The notes under the pieces were generated by a model, which had not been told where the DNA came from, searched no databases, and worked only from the letters and a program-made list of their open reading frames with translations. Positions 48,732-58,585 of a stretch of DNA of 64,000 nt are shown here, piece by piece. Within the stretch, counting starts at the first letter, position 1. Every line of letters starts with the position of its first letter. Both the position numbers and the translations under genes were made by a program. Source of the DNA: Hypoxylon rubiginosum (taxonomy: Eukaryota > Ascomycota > Sordariomycetes > Xylariales > Hypoxylaceae); contig CADCXA010000044.1 in the NCBI GenBank assembly GCA_902806565.1, positions 372,001 through 436,000 of the forward strand, read 5' to 3'.

Positions 48732-49541
48732 TCGTAGCAATTTCTAGTTCGTCAAGCACAAGCCTGCAACATCTAAGTCGACTGGCTGCGCTTTTTGTAT
48801 ACGCTGGACGCCATGTCTCATACCCTTCGCCGAAGAGTCCATGACGTAGTTCATGCGGATAGATGACAAGTAGATTCACGAAGTAAAAGTAATAAGGCTA
48901 ATATATGGACCATTATTTACCTCTTCAATCCTAATCAATTGCCAATGATTTTCTTCTGAAGGAATTAGAGCTGCTCATGCTCGCACATATGATGATTCAT
49001 GAGGGCTACGAGATGGTGGGAATATCAAGCTAGTATTAGCCCCTTTTTTTAAACTTAGTCAGCCCCCTTACCTACCCCTTAACCACTGCCACGTCTTAGC
49101 TCTAGTTGGATGGTGTCGTGTCCAAGAGCTTGGGTCATTGAGCTTCAGAATTGATAATTCCATATAATACTATAGATATTTCTAAAGTCGAATTAGTTTT
49201 AGGTGAACTTAAGCTAACAAGGTGTACAACCTATCAACCAGTTTATCACAAACCATCATTTCATAGGTTATATTATATATTGAGGAAGAAAACGTATTTA
49301 AACTCTGAAATACATAAAATTCAAATTATCGCAAAATCAAATATTTCATCACCGCCTAGACAGACAAGGTTTACCAAAATGTATTAAAGAACAAAACTTT
49401 TTCTATTATATACTGTATTAGATTCTTGGGTCGCTATAGAATGTAACTTGGTAGGTAAATGGGTGAAAATTTAACCTCAGGGTATACATCATCATGCAGA
49501 CATCCATCTACGGTATATATATACTATAGCACTGCCGTAAC
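48732..49541. other. Intergenic, no gene seen
   Basis: About 800 bases, AT-rich from 49150 to 49480. Contains the promoter of the conserved gene and the 3' flank of the BYS1-like gene. No supported coding frame. Confidence 0.5.
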
Positions 49542-50003
49542 TTAGCACAGAGAAAGCCAGGCGTCCTCGGTGGTTGCGCAGTCAACCTGGACGGGGTACT
49601 CGCAAGAGATGGACCCGGCGTCGCAGTGGAGGAGGCACTGGCCGGCGACGTCGGCGTGGCGCGTGAAGGGGAGGAAGGGGTCGCCGTCGATGGCCGAGAG
49701 GTCGAACCAGGAGCGGCCGTCCTGGACGGCGAGCTCCATCTGGAAGGGCTGGCTGTAGTCGGCGTGCATCGAGCACTTGACGACGGAGCCGACGTCGTCG
49801 TCCTGGGCAGGCAGGGGCGACTCGTAGATGCCGCCGCGGGCGCCCGTGAGCACCTCGGGCGACGTCGTGCCGTCGTTCTTGGCCCCCCAGCACCACACGT
49901 CGAAGTCGCAGTTGTTGAGCGCGTACAGGTTGCCGCCGAGGACGGCGGTGGGGAGGGTGACGCCCGCGAGGACGATGGAGATGAGCTTGGACGTGCTGAC
50001 CAT
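49542..50003 (-). CDS. BYS1/thaumatin-like small secreted protein
   Basis: Single exon, 153 residues. A signal peptide (SKLISIVLAGVTLPTAVLG) is followed by a mature domain of about 130 residues with eight cysteines. It starts with NLYALNNCDFDVWCWGAKN and ends CATTEDAWLSLC. The order of an N-terminal 'NNC..DVW' strand, a GGIYESPL turn, KCSMHADYSQPFQMELAVQD, FDLSAIDGDPFLPF and a Cys-rich end resembles the BYS1 (Blastomyces yeast-phase) and thaumatin-like secreted proteins of fungi. Their biochemical role is poorly known; secretion and disulfide folding are the safe inferences. Codon use is strongly GC-biased compared with flanking DNA, as in well-expressed genes, and a TATA-like box lies about 185 bp upstream. 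It may act at the cell surface or in host/substrate contact, but nothing here shows this. Confidence 0.75.
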   Translation of the reverse strand: MVSTSKLISIVLAGVTLPTAVLGGNLYALNNCDFDVWCWGAKNDGTTSPEVLTGARGGIYESPLPAQDDDVGSVVKCSMHADYSQPFQMELAVQDGRSWFDLSAIDGDPFLPFTRHADVAGQCLLHCDAGSISCEYPVQVDCATTEDAWLSLC

Positions 50004-51265
50004 GGTTGCGGTGGATAGGTAGGTTTGGTAAGGTTAGGTATACAACTGCGCTTGAGAGGTGCTGGTTACTCTAGCTTCCGGCTAGAGAATTAAGACTAGG
50101 GGGGATTGGTGATAATTGGTAAGATGCTTGAGTGTGTAGATAGATGATGAGTGATGGCTTCCATTTTCGAGGCATTCTGCCGCGCATATATAGACGCAAC
50201 AGTCCTTGTAACTTGGTGATGGTTGTTCAGCATAGTCACTTAGAATTGAAAATTTTGCATATCGTCGGATTCTTCGTTAATTCGTCTGAAGCTTTGTGTG
50301 AGAATAGGGGATAGCTCAGTCTACAAAGGCATTGTTTATGGCCATTGTGACCGAAGGTCCAGCTCCAGAGCCACCACAAAGCACAGCGTTTAAAGAGATA
50401 TTATTTAACTCGATATGATGTTTGACTTGATCTATTCAGGCTGATAGGAGACTTTCCAGCTGTGGGTGGGAACTCAGACAGGACGAGGCTATCCAGACTT
50501 GTGGAATTGCCCGGTTGGTCTCCCGATGACGCGGGTTTGGTCAAAGCAAACCGCCAAGTGAACAATCTTCCGGAGTTATTTCAAGTTGTATGTCTATTTA
50601 ATTTAATCTAATTCATTTCAATTGGTAGCTAAGAGGGCGGGTGATCATGCATTAGGTACATATTGTGATGCTGTAAACAGGTGTCTGGGAGTTGGGACTT
50701 GGTTAGCATAAGACTTTGCTATGAGAGGGTTGGACACTTGAGCGCCAACTAGATTGACTGTTGCATAACATCAAAGAGGCTAATTATTAAGACTTAGAAT
50801 ATCGGAGGAACAATTCTTTGGTACATAAACTGATTCTTTGTTCTTAATTTATTCAACTAAATTCGCCCATCAGTTCTAATATTTGATGTCTTCGGCATTG
50901 TCGAAGCAACGGGTGAGGTTGACTCTATCTAGAAGGGAAAGAGTAGATGGAAACCCTGTCATCGAATATCCAATTGAGCACAATTTCGGTATTTGTTATA
51001 ACCTGTGCGACAAACTAGTGGACTACCGTGATTAGGTAGGTACTTTAACTTTGCCACTTACCTAGAGGCAAATGTATAGATTTGGGGTTATGAACGAAGT
51101 TCTTAAACGGGTTCTCTCAATGTTGCAGAAACAGCGATGTAAGAGAGTATAGGAACTTTTGGTTCGTGCTTATATTATAAAACTATGACAGCAAGACGTT
51201 CAATAGAAGAATACATGTCTAAGGTGTGTGACATCGTCCCCAAGTCTCCTCTTAGTGCAAGGTGA
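50004..51265. other. Intergenic upstream of the BYS1-like gene
   Basis: 1.26 kb, AT-rich, with no supported gene. It holds the promoter of the secreted-protein gene and the 3' flank of the hydrolase remnant. A TAGGTAGGTA motif is at 51033-51042. Confidence 0.5.
50186..50192 (-). promoter_or_regulatory. Possible TATA box of the BYS1-like gene
   Basis: TATATAT on the minus strand within TCTATATATGC, about 185 bp before the start codon. The call rests on motif and position only. Confidence 0.35.
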
Positions 51266-53198
51266 CTAAGACTGAAAGATTTTACCCTCTTCGGGCAACA
51301 CTAGATTGATCAGATACTGTTCCATCACCGCGGCAATCTCGCCACCTACGGTACCAGGCTGTTCGTATACTGCGTGGCCTGTCATGTTTCTCATTATCGT
51401 GACGGTACGGTCTTTCCAGATTTCAGTCCTCAATTGCGCTCCCCAAACAGGAGAAGTAGCCGGATCACGCAGCGAGTTGACCAGCAGCACCGTAGGCATA
51501 TTCTCCGTCCTAGGTATCGAAATCTCGTGAGGCGGGTTCCTGGTGTTGTCGGACCAGCCAACGCAGTTGATCTGAAACAGACGGTAGGCGGCAGAAAAGC
51601 CCATAAGCAGAGGTGTCTGGCTTGCCGCTAGAATCTCCTTTACTTTGATATCCTCAGCCGACTGGTCGTTGTGGTACCAATCCTGGCAGACGATCGCAAG
51701 GTTGGAAAACGCGCCGGAATTGTTATATGCCGTTTTTGTTTCGGATGGGGAGGCTATCGGAAACACATATTGGGCGAAAACGCTACCATCGTCTTGTGTG
51801 AGCGCATGGCCAATGGAACCGGCGAGATAAGGGAAGTAGCTCTCCGAATAGAGAAGCTGGTACGTATGTGAACGGACCCCGTCGACAGTCATGTTTGGGC
51901 TCTGACAGGCCTGGGTGTCACTGCACGAAAGGGGGTTCTTTTCTACCCGGGCCATGAAGTCCACCCAAATTTCCTCCAAGGATTTGCTCTGGTCATAATG
52001 TCAGGACTTAGGTCTTGTTACACAGACCTTAGCCCTTACTATCCAGGAGGTATCATGACCCCTGGAATAGCGATATCGGGTGTTTACACCACCAGGGATA
52101 TCGGAGGCGGAGCTCCCTGGCCTGATAGGCTTCTTTGTCCGTTGTTCCTGTATATACCAAGACGCTTGTAGCTGTTAGGTTTGTAGCTCCTCGTGGAACA
52201 ACGTTGTAGTTACCCTTATTGTTAGAACGGTCTCGTGACACATAATGAGCCATAGGGCAAGCAGTCTCGTTTTGGATCTTGCACCAATCCAAGAAGCCTC
52301 CGAATGCTGCCTCGACACCGACAGCAGCTGTGAGGAACACTGATATTTCAGATTGCGATAGAGAGACTACACCGTCAAGCATCATGGAGCGAATATTGTT
52401 CGGAAATAGTTCTGCGTACTGAGAGTCGAGGAGGGTGCCGTAAGATACGCCAAACCAATTCATAGGCTCGGCGCCTAGAGCAAGTCGGACGGCCTCGTGG
52501 TCCTTTGCTATGCTGACAGTATCCATGTAGTCGATAAGGGGGATGTCCATCAAGTCGAGGCAGCTTCGTCTCAGAGCGACATTTCGCTCGACTCGTTCAG
52601 CAAACTCAGCATCGGTCGTAGGATACGCTGGTAACTCTTGGTTGTAAAGATCGGGATCGCATTTAAAAGGGTGACTCAAACCCGTACCCCTGGCATCTGG
52701 AGATATACCAGAGAGTCAGCCATCGACCGTCAAGAATCAGGACGACGCGCGATAATCGAAACGACTACATACCAACCCCGATTAGATCGAACTGGTCAAG
52801 GAGATCGTCGCCCCATTTGGTCGCACCGGTTTCTATGTGGGCCACCTTGTCTGTTCCCTGATATCCAGGGCCACCGGATTGATAAAAGAGACTGCCAATA
52901 CGGCTCTGCACCGGTGTAAGCAAGTGGACGACCCTTCTATAACTCTGGGAAACCACTTACCTCTGGCCTCCTTGCTGGAAGCCTTGCTAGGCCGATGTCG
53001 ATGCTCCCTTTAGGTAAGAGGATTGTCCCAATCGAGTGGTACGGTAACAAATCCACACTTCGTTTTGGAACCTAGAGCGGTTATTCCTAATGGACAATCC
53101 TGCCATCGGATAGACGAGTTACCGTACACTAGACTTGCGGCTAGTGGCATGGAGAGGCTCACCAAGCCGAACAAGACACTGGCGAATTGATTCAGCAT
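51266..53198 (-). pseudogene. Secreted alpha/beta-hydrolase (TAP-like, S33) broken by LTR and frameshift
   Basis: Signal peptide (LNQFASVLFGLVSLSMPLAAS), then the family start CGFVTVPLDWDNP. At that point one extra T (53010-53012 reads TAA) shifts the frame before KGSIDIGLARLPARRPE. Two clean introns follow (52906-52960, 52697-52772), rebuilding SRIGSLFYQSGGPGYQG and LIGVDARGTGLSHPF. The nucleophile elbow is WFGVSYGT; the Asp (VNSLRDPATSP) and His (MTGHAVYEQP) of the triad are present. The last exon is split by a 242-bp LTR plus 5-bp duplication at 51994-52245. Removing the extra T and these 247 bp gives 518 uninterrupted codons, so both lesions are real breaks in an otherwise intact gene. 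Intact relatives are extracellular peptidases or esterases of the tripeptidyl-aminopeptidase type. As it stands it cannot make the enzyme. Confidence 0.85.
51999..52240. mobile_element. Solo LTR (242 bp) with 5-bp target-site duplication
   Basis: The element begins TGTCA and ends TGACA (TG...CA termini with a 5-bp inverted end) and is flanked by CATAA at 51994-51998 and 52241-52245. A TATATACC box lies near 52151. It carries no coding capacity. The size, termini and 5-bp duplication are those of a lone LTR left by recombination of an LTR retrotransposon. A small DNA element with 5-bp duplication is the alternative. Orientation cannot be decided. Its frame through the hydrolase exon is open for about 60 codons by chance and then stops. 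Confidence 0.8.
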
Positions 53199-54230
53199 CT
53201 TTAACGCGACTTGGGATATCGGAAAATTGTAGCTTATGGGCGAGAGCGAATGGAGATATCAATGCGATACAGAAGATGTTGTCCTTGTTGGATGCGGAAC
53301 ATCATGCTAGGAAGTGAAGGGATGGAGCATGCTCTTATACTTGACGAAGCCGAGAAGCTGATAGGTACCTACGTATGCCAATTCATTTCTCATCATCGTG
53401 CATCGATACCGGACAGTTTTCACACGGCAATGTAAATTAGCGTAATGGGTGTGGTGTATATACCTGTGTACCTATGAAATAATCATATACTCTAAGCCTA
53501 CCATGTTGAGACCCTTAGTTATGTGCGGTAGATTGCCTAATCGGGATTGTATATGCAATGGAACCCTCTAAAGAGGAAGGTTAGCGTAAGCGATCGATCG
53601 ACTATGAGGCTGAGATGAGATCGGTAAGTTGTAATTGGAGGATCTTGTTGCACGGCTTCGCTTACGTCGAGATTATCTAGTATCGCTCGATTCGTGAACA
53701 TGTTGCGACAGCTCTGCCCTCATTAGGTACCGGCAGGTCGCTAGGTAGATGAGGAGATTGTTCATCACCTGCCTAGGTACCTAAGGTATATATAATCTCT
53801 TATTCGCTGTCTATTCTGCGTAAGAGGATTCATCTACCGTAATACTCCCGGTCTCCTATGATGGAAAATGATGGCTGGCGATGGGTAGGGGGTAGGTATG
53901 CCATATTTGACATATTTGGGAGTTGTTCTTGATAAGATACCTTGCCTTGCTTGCTTAAGCCACCCGGAAGTACTGCTTTAGGTGCCTAAAGTCACCTTTT
54001 AATACAGCTTGATTTTGGTTCGCACGGATAGCCACAGCCCTGACTAGCCTCGACCGCTTGCTTAGCCAAAAATGATATGTGATCAACTTGGTGACCGTGT
54101 CGCGCGTTCGTTTTTCCCGGACGCCCTGGTGCCTGGGTTCTGCAGAATGTTACCCTTTACCTATTCCGTAATTCCCCACGATCTACGTGGTTGACACAGC
54201 CCTCCCAACGCTTTGACACCCTGCGAGACT
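53199..54230. other. Intergenic between divergent genes
   Basis: About 1 kb upstream of both the hydrolase remnant (minus strand) and the nuclease-like gene (plus strand). A GCCTAGGTACCTAAGG motif followed by TATATATAA (53787-53795) is present. No gene seen. Confidence 0.5.
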
Positions 54231-57200
54231 ATGTCGAGAACAGATTTGGCGGACAATAAGATTTTCTTTTTCGAGCATCCAGATGATTACGAGGTTCCTG
54301 ACTCAGTTAGCTCTCTTCAGGAGACCCTTCTCGATTTCTTCTGCACCGTTATAGATCGATTGGGGATTTATCATGAAGATGCATTTGAACAGCCAAGCTA
54401 CCTACTCCCAATCTTGCAAGTCTTTGACGAGAGGGAACGTACGCGCATTACAGCAACTATCGAACGATATGAAACGATAAAGCAGAGGGCACTCGCTCTC
54501 CAGAAACGCCATGACCGTGAACGGGAATGGGTCGACTTCTTCTACGAACGCTTCTTTGACCCACTAGCTTCAATATTCGACATGACCGCCTCTGACTCGC
54601 GATGGTACGAGTCTCCGTCTATCTGCGTCTGTAAACATGAACTTACAGAGCTCTAGGGCCGCGCGAATGAAGTTTTATTATGACAGTTTCGAATAGTAAA
54701 TACTTATACCTTGACAGAAGCTGATATTGGTCGTGATGGCTGATCGTAAACAGTGCTCACGACCGTCCTTGGTCCTTTTTCTCTAATCAATTCCGACGCG
54801 AAAGTCAGCAAACTGCTCGTTTGACACAGCCGATTCCCGACCTGGCGGCTTGCTTCTCTATCTTTGACTTCCGAACCGATGCATCTCAGTGGCCCTGGGC
54901 TAGGTGGCTGAAAGATGTCATGGTCGAGAACTTTTCAAGAGCCACACTTGAGAGGCTGGGCAAGCATGGACTGCATCCAAGTGCTACTGGTATTTACCAT
55001 GAAGGCCGACAGGAGGGCATAGATCCGTCCAACTCCGTCTGCTATCCCTGGCTTATTGTCGAACATAAGAAGGTAGAGCAGCGAGGCACCACTGATTGTT
55101 ACTGCCGGGCAGCTAATGATGCCGCTGCCGCGCTGATGATGCTTCGCAGGCTGGCCAGGTATTCGGCAGACAACGTCATCCCACCCGTCGTTACTATGAC
55201 CACAGCGGGAGAGGTCGTTCGTATTTGGATCGCATTTTTCGATCGCAATCAAGAAGCATATGTGAGTGCTCAACCACCTCCCTCAGAAGGTGGTCTTCTC
55301 TGATATCTCTGAAGAAAATGATTTGCATTTGGAAGGGCTTTATGACGACTATCGTGGATATCGTGAAATTGGACGCCATCTTGGAGAATCTGCATACCTG
55401 GGCAACGCGGGTCCTGAAACCATGGATCTCTCATTACATTGATCAATGGAAGTCGCAACACCCAGCCGAGACTATTCCAGATTCGACGCCCGACCCAAAA
55501 CGGACCACGGCCAAGAACGAAGCTCAGGGTGATGCGAATATCAACAAGCTACCTAAGTCGCGGCCCACACCTCTACTACGGATTAAAACCTCTCCTAGAT
55601 CAAGGACTAGGGCAGACAGCGATCCATTTCCACGCCCAAACGCAGCATTTATCGCAAATCAATCGAGTACCGTATCAGTTTCGAAGGAAGCCTGGCAGGA
55701 AGTCATAATGAATCCACATGAGACACAGACTATTCGAGTTCAGGAACCGCCTAAGCTATGGAGCGATTATAGTGATGGTGATGATGCATGGGAGGCCATT
55801 CAAGTGCCCCTAGAAATCCAGGCAAATCCAGGTCCAAGTCCGGGTTCAAGTTCAGGTCCAGGTCCAGGTCCAGGTCCAGGCATTGAGGTCACTGATGGTA
55901 GCATGGCTGGACAGAAGATGCGCGACGTTCGCGCAAAGAGGAAGGTCTTGATATCCGAGACAACAGGCCGACGTATACGTGTTAAGCTTCCGAGTTTAAC
56001 AGTAAATCAACATCTGCCTTCCGACCATTCTTCCTTACGGGGGACTAACAAGTCTCCAATCAGCAGCCCGGTATCGGTTTTGTCGATCGAAGACATGATA
56101 CCAGTAAGAAGTCCTCCAGCTTCCCCGTCCTCCAATAACAGATGGTTTACTCCTTCATGGACATCTATACCCCCTATAAACACCGGCAATACCTTTGGCG
56201 AGAAGGCCGCTTTGGCGTGGAAAAGCTTTAGGAGCACTTTTCCAGATTCTACCATCGCTAAACCCAGTCAATCTACGGCAACCCAAACCCACTATATTGA
56301 CTCCCCACGAACTAGACAGATATTTTCCGCCAGCCAATTCTCGTCTTCGAGCGCCACCGGGCCGCGGGGCGGCAAGTCGCCATACGCCAGTACCTTATCA
56401 ACCCTCGACACAGGTGAACGAGAGACTGGCCTGTTCGATTCTGGTAGCCCGAACACCTCTCCCCAGATTTCTGCCTCTGGCGGGTTGGAACCGGGATCGT
56501 CCCATTCGGAACATCCTGGCAGCCCAGCAGCAGCTAGCGTCAAAACGAACTGGTGGGACGACGAATCTGATACTGCAAGGGAGCAGGAGCTGATCAATGT
56601 CCCGTCCGATGACCTGCAAGCAAGCAAGCCGAAAGCCAATCCCAATTACTTTGGCGTGCTGTCTGAGGTGCCTGAGGTGCCTGAGGTGCCTGAGGTGCCT
56701 GAGGTGCCTGAGGTGCCTGAGGTGCCTGAGGTCGTTGTTGCAGATGCTCTTACAGACACCGAGGCTGCCCTTACAGACACCGAGGCTGCTCTTACAGATA
56801 ATGAGGCCGCTCTTACAGATGATAGGGCTGCTCTTACAGACACCAAGGCTGCTTTTGCAGATATTAAGGCTGGTATTATAGATACCAAGGCTGCCGCCGT
56901 GAATACTAAGGCTGCTTTTACAAACACCAAGGCTGCTATTATAGACATTATGACTGCTCTTAACACTAAGGCTGCTCTTGCAGAGATCAAGGCTATTCTG
57001 GCAGATACTAAAGCTGTTCTAACAGATACTGAAGCCGATCTTCTAGATGATGAAGCCGACCCACCAGAGAGTGTGATCTCCAGTGCTGGTCTTTCAGACG
57101 CTGAAGCTGATCTTTCCGAAGCTGAAGCTGATTTCTTTGATGCTGAAGCTGACCCTCCAGAGATCATCACGGCCCCCATTATTATCGATGACGAACTAAG

Positions 57201-57765
57201 GGAATTGGCCGAGACGCTCCTCTCTGCGGGAGAAAGGCTACCCGCTCTTTTGCAACACGTGGAACGACTCAGAAGCGCTCGGGAGCAGTCTAACGCTGAG
57301 TCAAAATCCTTAACAAGGGGTCTGTCTAGGAGTCTATGGGAGTCTAAGACCGAGTTAAGATCCTTACTGAAGGAACCGCCCAAGACTCTAGAACTAGGCG
57401 CGTCCGTCGCCTGTCCCAGTGGCAGGACCGGGTCTCGCGCCGCGATCGCCACGCAGCTGCCAGCGGGTCGGATGCCGACGGCGCGGAGGAGCCCGGCGCT
57501 GCGACAGGCCTTTGCCACGAACCGCCGGAGACGCATGCCGTTACTGCTCGCCCCTTTCTACCTCAGTCGTCGCTCTATCTCCTACTTCCGGGAGAAGGAG
57601 AGCCTGAAGGGCAAGAGGGTGAAGATGCGGAAGAGCGGGGTAGATATAGTCTTCAACGACGTGTTGGCCTTCGTCGAGGGTACGGGATTCGCTACAGTCG
57701 ATCCAGAAAATCCAATATCTCGTCGGGTCATAGGCTGGCCGGAGGGCGATCAAGAGTTGGATTAG
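54231..57765 (+). CDS. PD-(D/E)XK nuclease-like fungal protein with coding tandem repeats
   Basis: Five exons: 54231-54604, 54651-54695, 54754-55261, 55315-57765 with introns of 46, 58 and 53 bp make four joined segments; the sum is 1126 codons (1125 residues). Residues about 150-330 hold the domain I recognise from an expanded fungal family: QPIPDLAACFSI, LHPSATGIYHEGRQEG, then YPWLIVEHKKVEQ (Glu243-x-Lys245, the (D/E)xK step of PD-(D/E)XK folds), ANDAAAALMML, PPVVTMTTAGEVVRIWIAFFD and KMICIWKGFMT...LENLHTWATRVLKPWISHYIDQW. After this comes a 300-residue disordered linker (including a PGPGPGPG run), seven EVP units, about 15 heptads of the type AALTDTE, a helical stretch and a basic C-terminus ending GWPEGDQELD. 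Nuclease activity is inferred from fold only. The 46-bp intron is the least certain splice. Confidence 0.68.
56665..56727 (+). repeat. 9-bp coding repeat GAGGTGCCT x7
   Basis: Seven perfect copies encode Glu-Val-Pro seven times. Perfect identity implies recent slippage or expansion. Confidence 0.95.
56746..57057 (+). repeat. 21-bp coding repeat, about 15 units (consensus AALTDTE)
   Basis: Each unit is seven codons, roughly Ala-Leu-Thr-Asp-Thr-Glu/Lys-Ala. The first five are nearly identical, later ones diverge (Phe-Ala-Asp-Ile-Lys-Ala, Ile-Ile-Asp-Thr-Lys-Ala), and one unit is a residue short. The heptad length and Ala/Leu content could form an alpha-helix or coiled coil; that is inferred. 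Confidence 0.9.
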
Positions 57766-58585
57766 TATCGTACCTGGTGTGTGCTTGTTTCTGTGTAGTG
57801 TGTACTGGTTTTTGTGTAATGTTTTGAAAGGTGTGGTTGATCGAAGTGAACGGACCATGTGCCGGTATAGCTATAATGGTCGAAACGGTGAGCTGCAAAA
57901 TTTTGGATGCCTCTAGGTTAGGTAAATTTAGCTAGAAATAATAGAATATGTACAAGTGAGTTGGCCTATAGACATTGTCGAAATCTTTTGCCAGATTTAC
58001 ATTAAGACTTGTCGCGCAATCTTGTTAAAGGGGTACCTATAGTGAAGCATCAACCCAGCTGCTTACTAATCTTCGTGGTTTTTTTTACCTGAAAACCTGC
58101 CCCGGGCAAACGCGGAACAGCGCGTGACACGCTAAAGGTCGCACGCTAAAGATCCTTTCGTCTCCGTTTACTCACTCGTCAACAATCTTGCCATCTACAT
58201 ACTGGGTAGTAGGAGTCCCTATCGTCTCAATATGTCACTGATTATTACCTACCTACCCCAACGGTCATAATCCGCTACATAGTAGCATAGCTTGACTATT
58301 ACAAGCTCATGTGTGCTAACGCGTTTCGCCAAACCGGTCCAAGTCATCTTGCCAGTGATACGCGTTGTTACATGCTGCCGATCGCGAGAAGACGCGTGAC
58401 CCATCAATGTTATTAGAGCAGGTTCCTATCTACACCGACTCTCATGGGTCAACCTGATTGTTCATTCCTCGCCGCGACCGAAGAGTTTACCTGTGTAGTT
58501 CTTGTCACTACTGGCTGGACAGCTCTACTTGCGGCCTCCGTAGAATATTCCGTCAACTTTCGTTTGCCGGCCACTAGCTAACGCG
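57766..58585. other. Intergenic, convergent gene ends
   Basis: About 820 bases between the 3' ends of the nuclease-like gene and the FAD oxidase gene. No gene or structured repeat seen. Confidence 0.5.

Noticed and set aside
52053..52240. About 60 extra residues as a genuine part of the hydrolase
   Set aside because: The segment lies wholly within the LTR between the target-site duplications and ends in a stop. Conserved codons are continuous once it is taken out.
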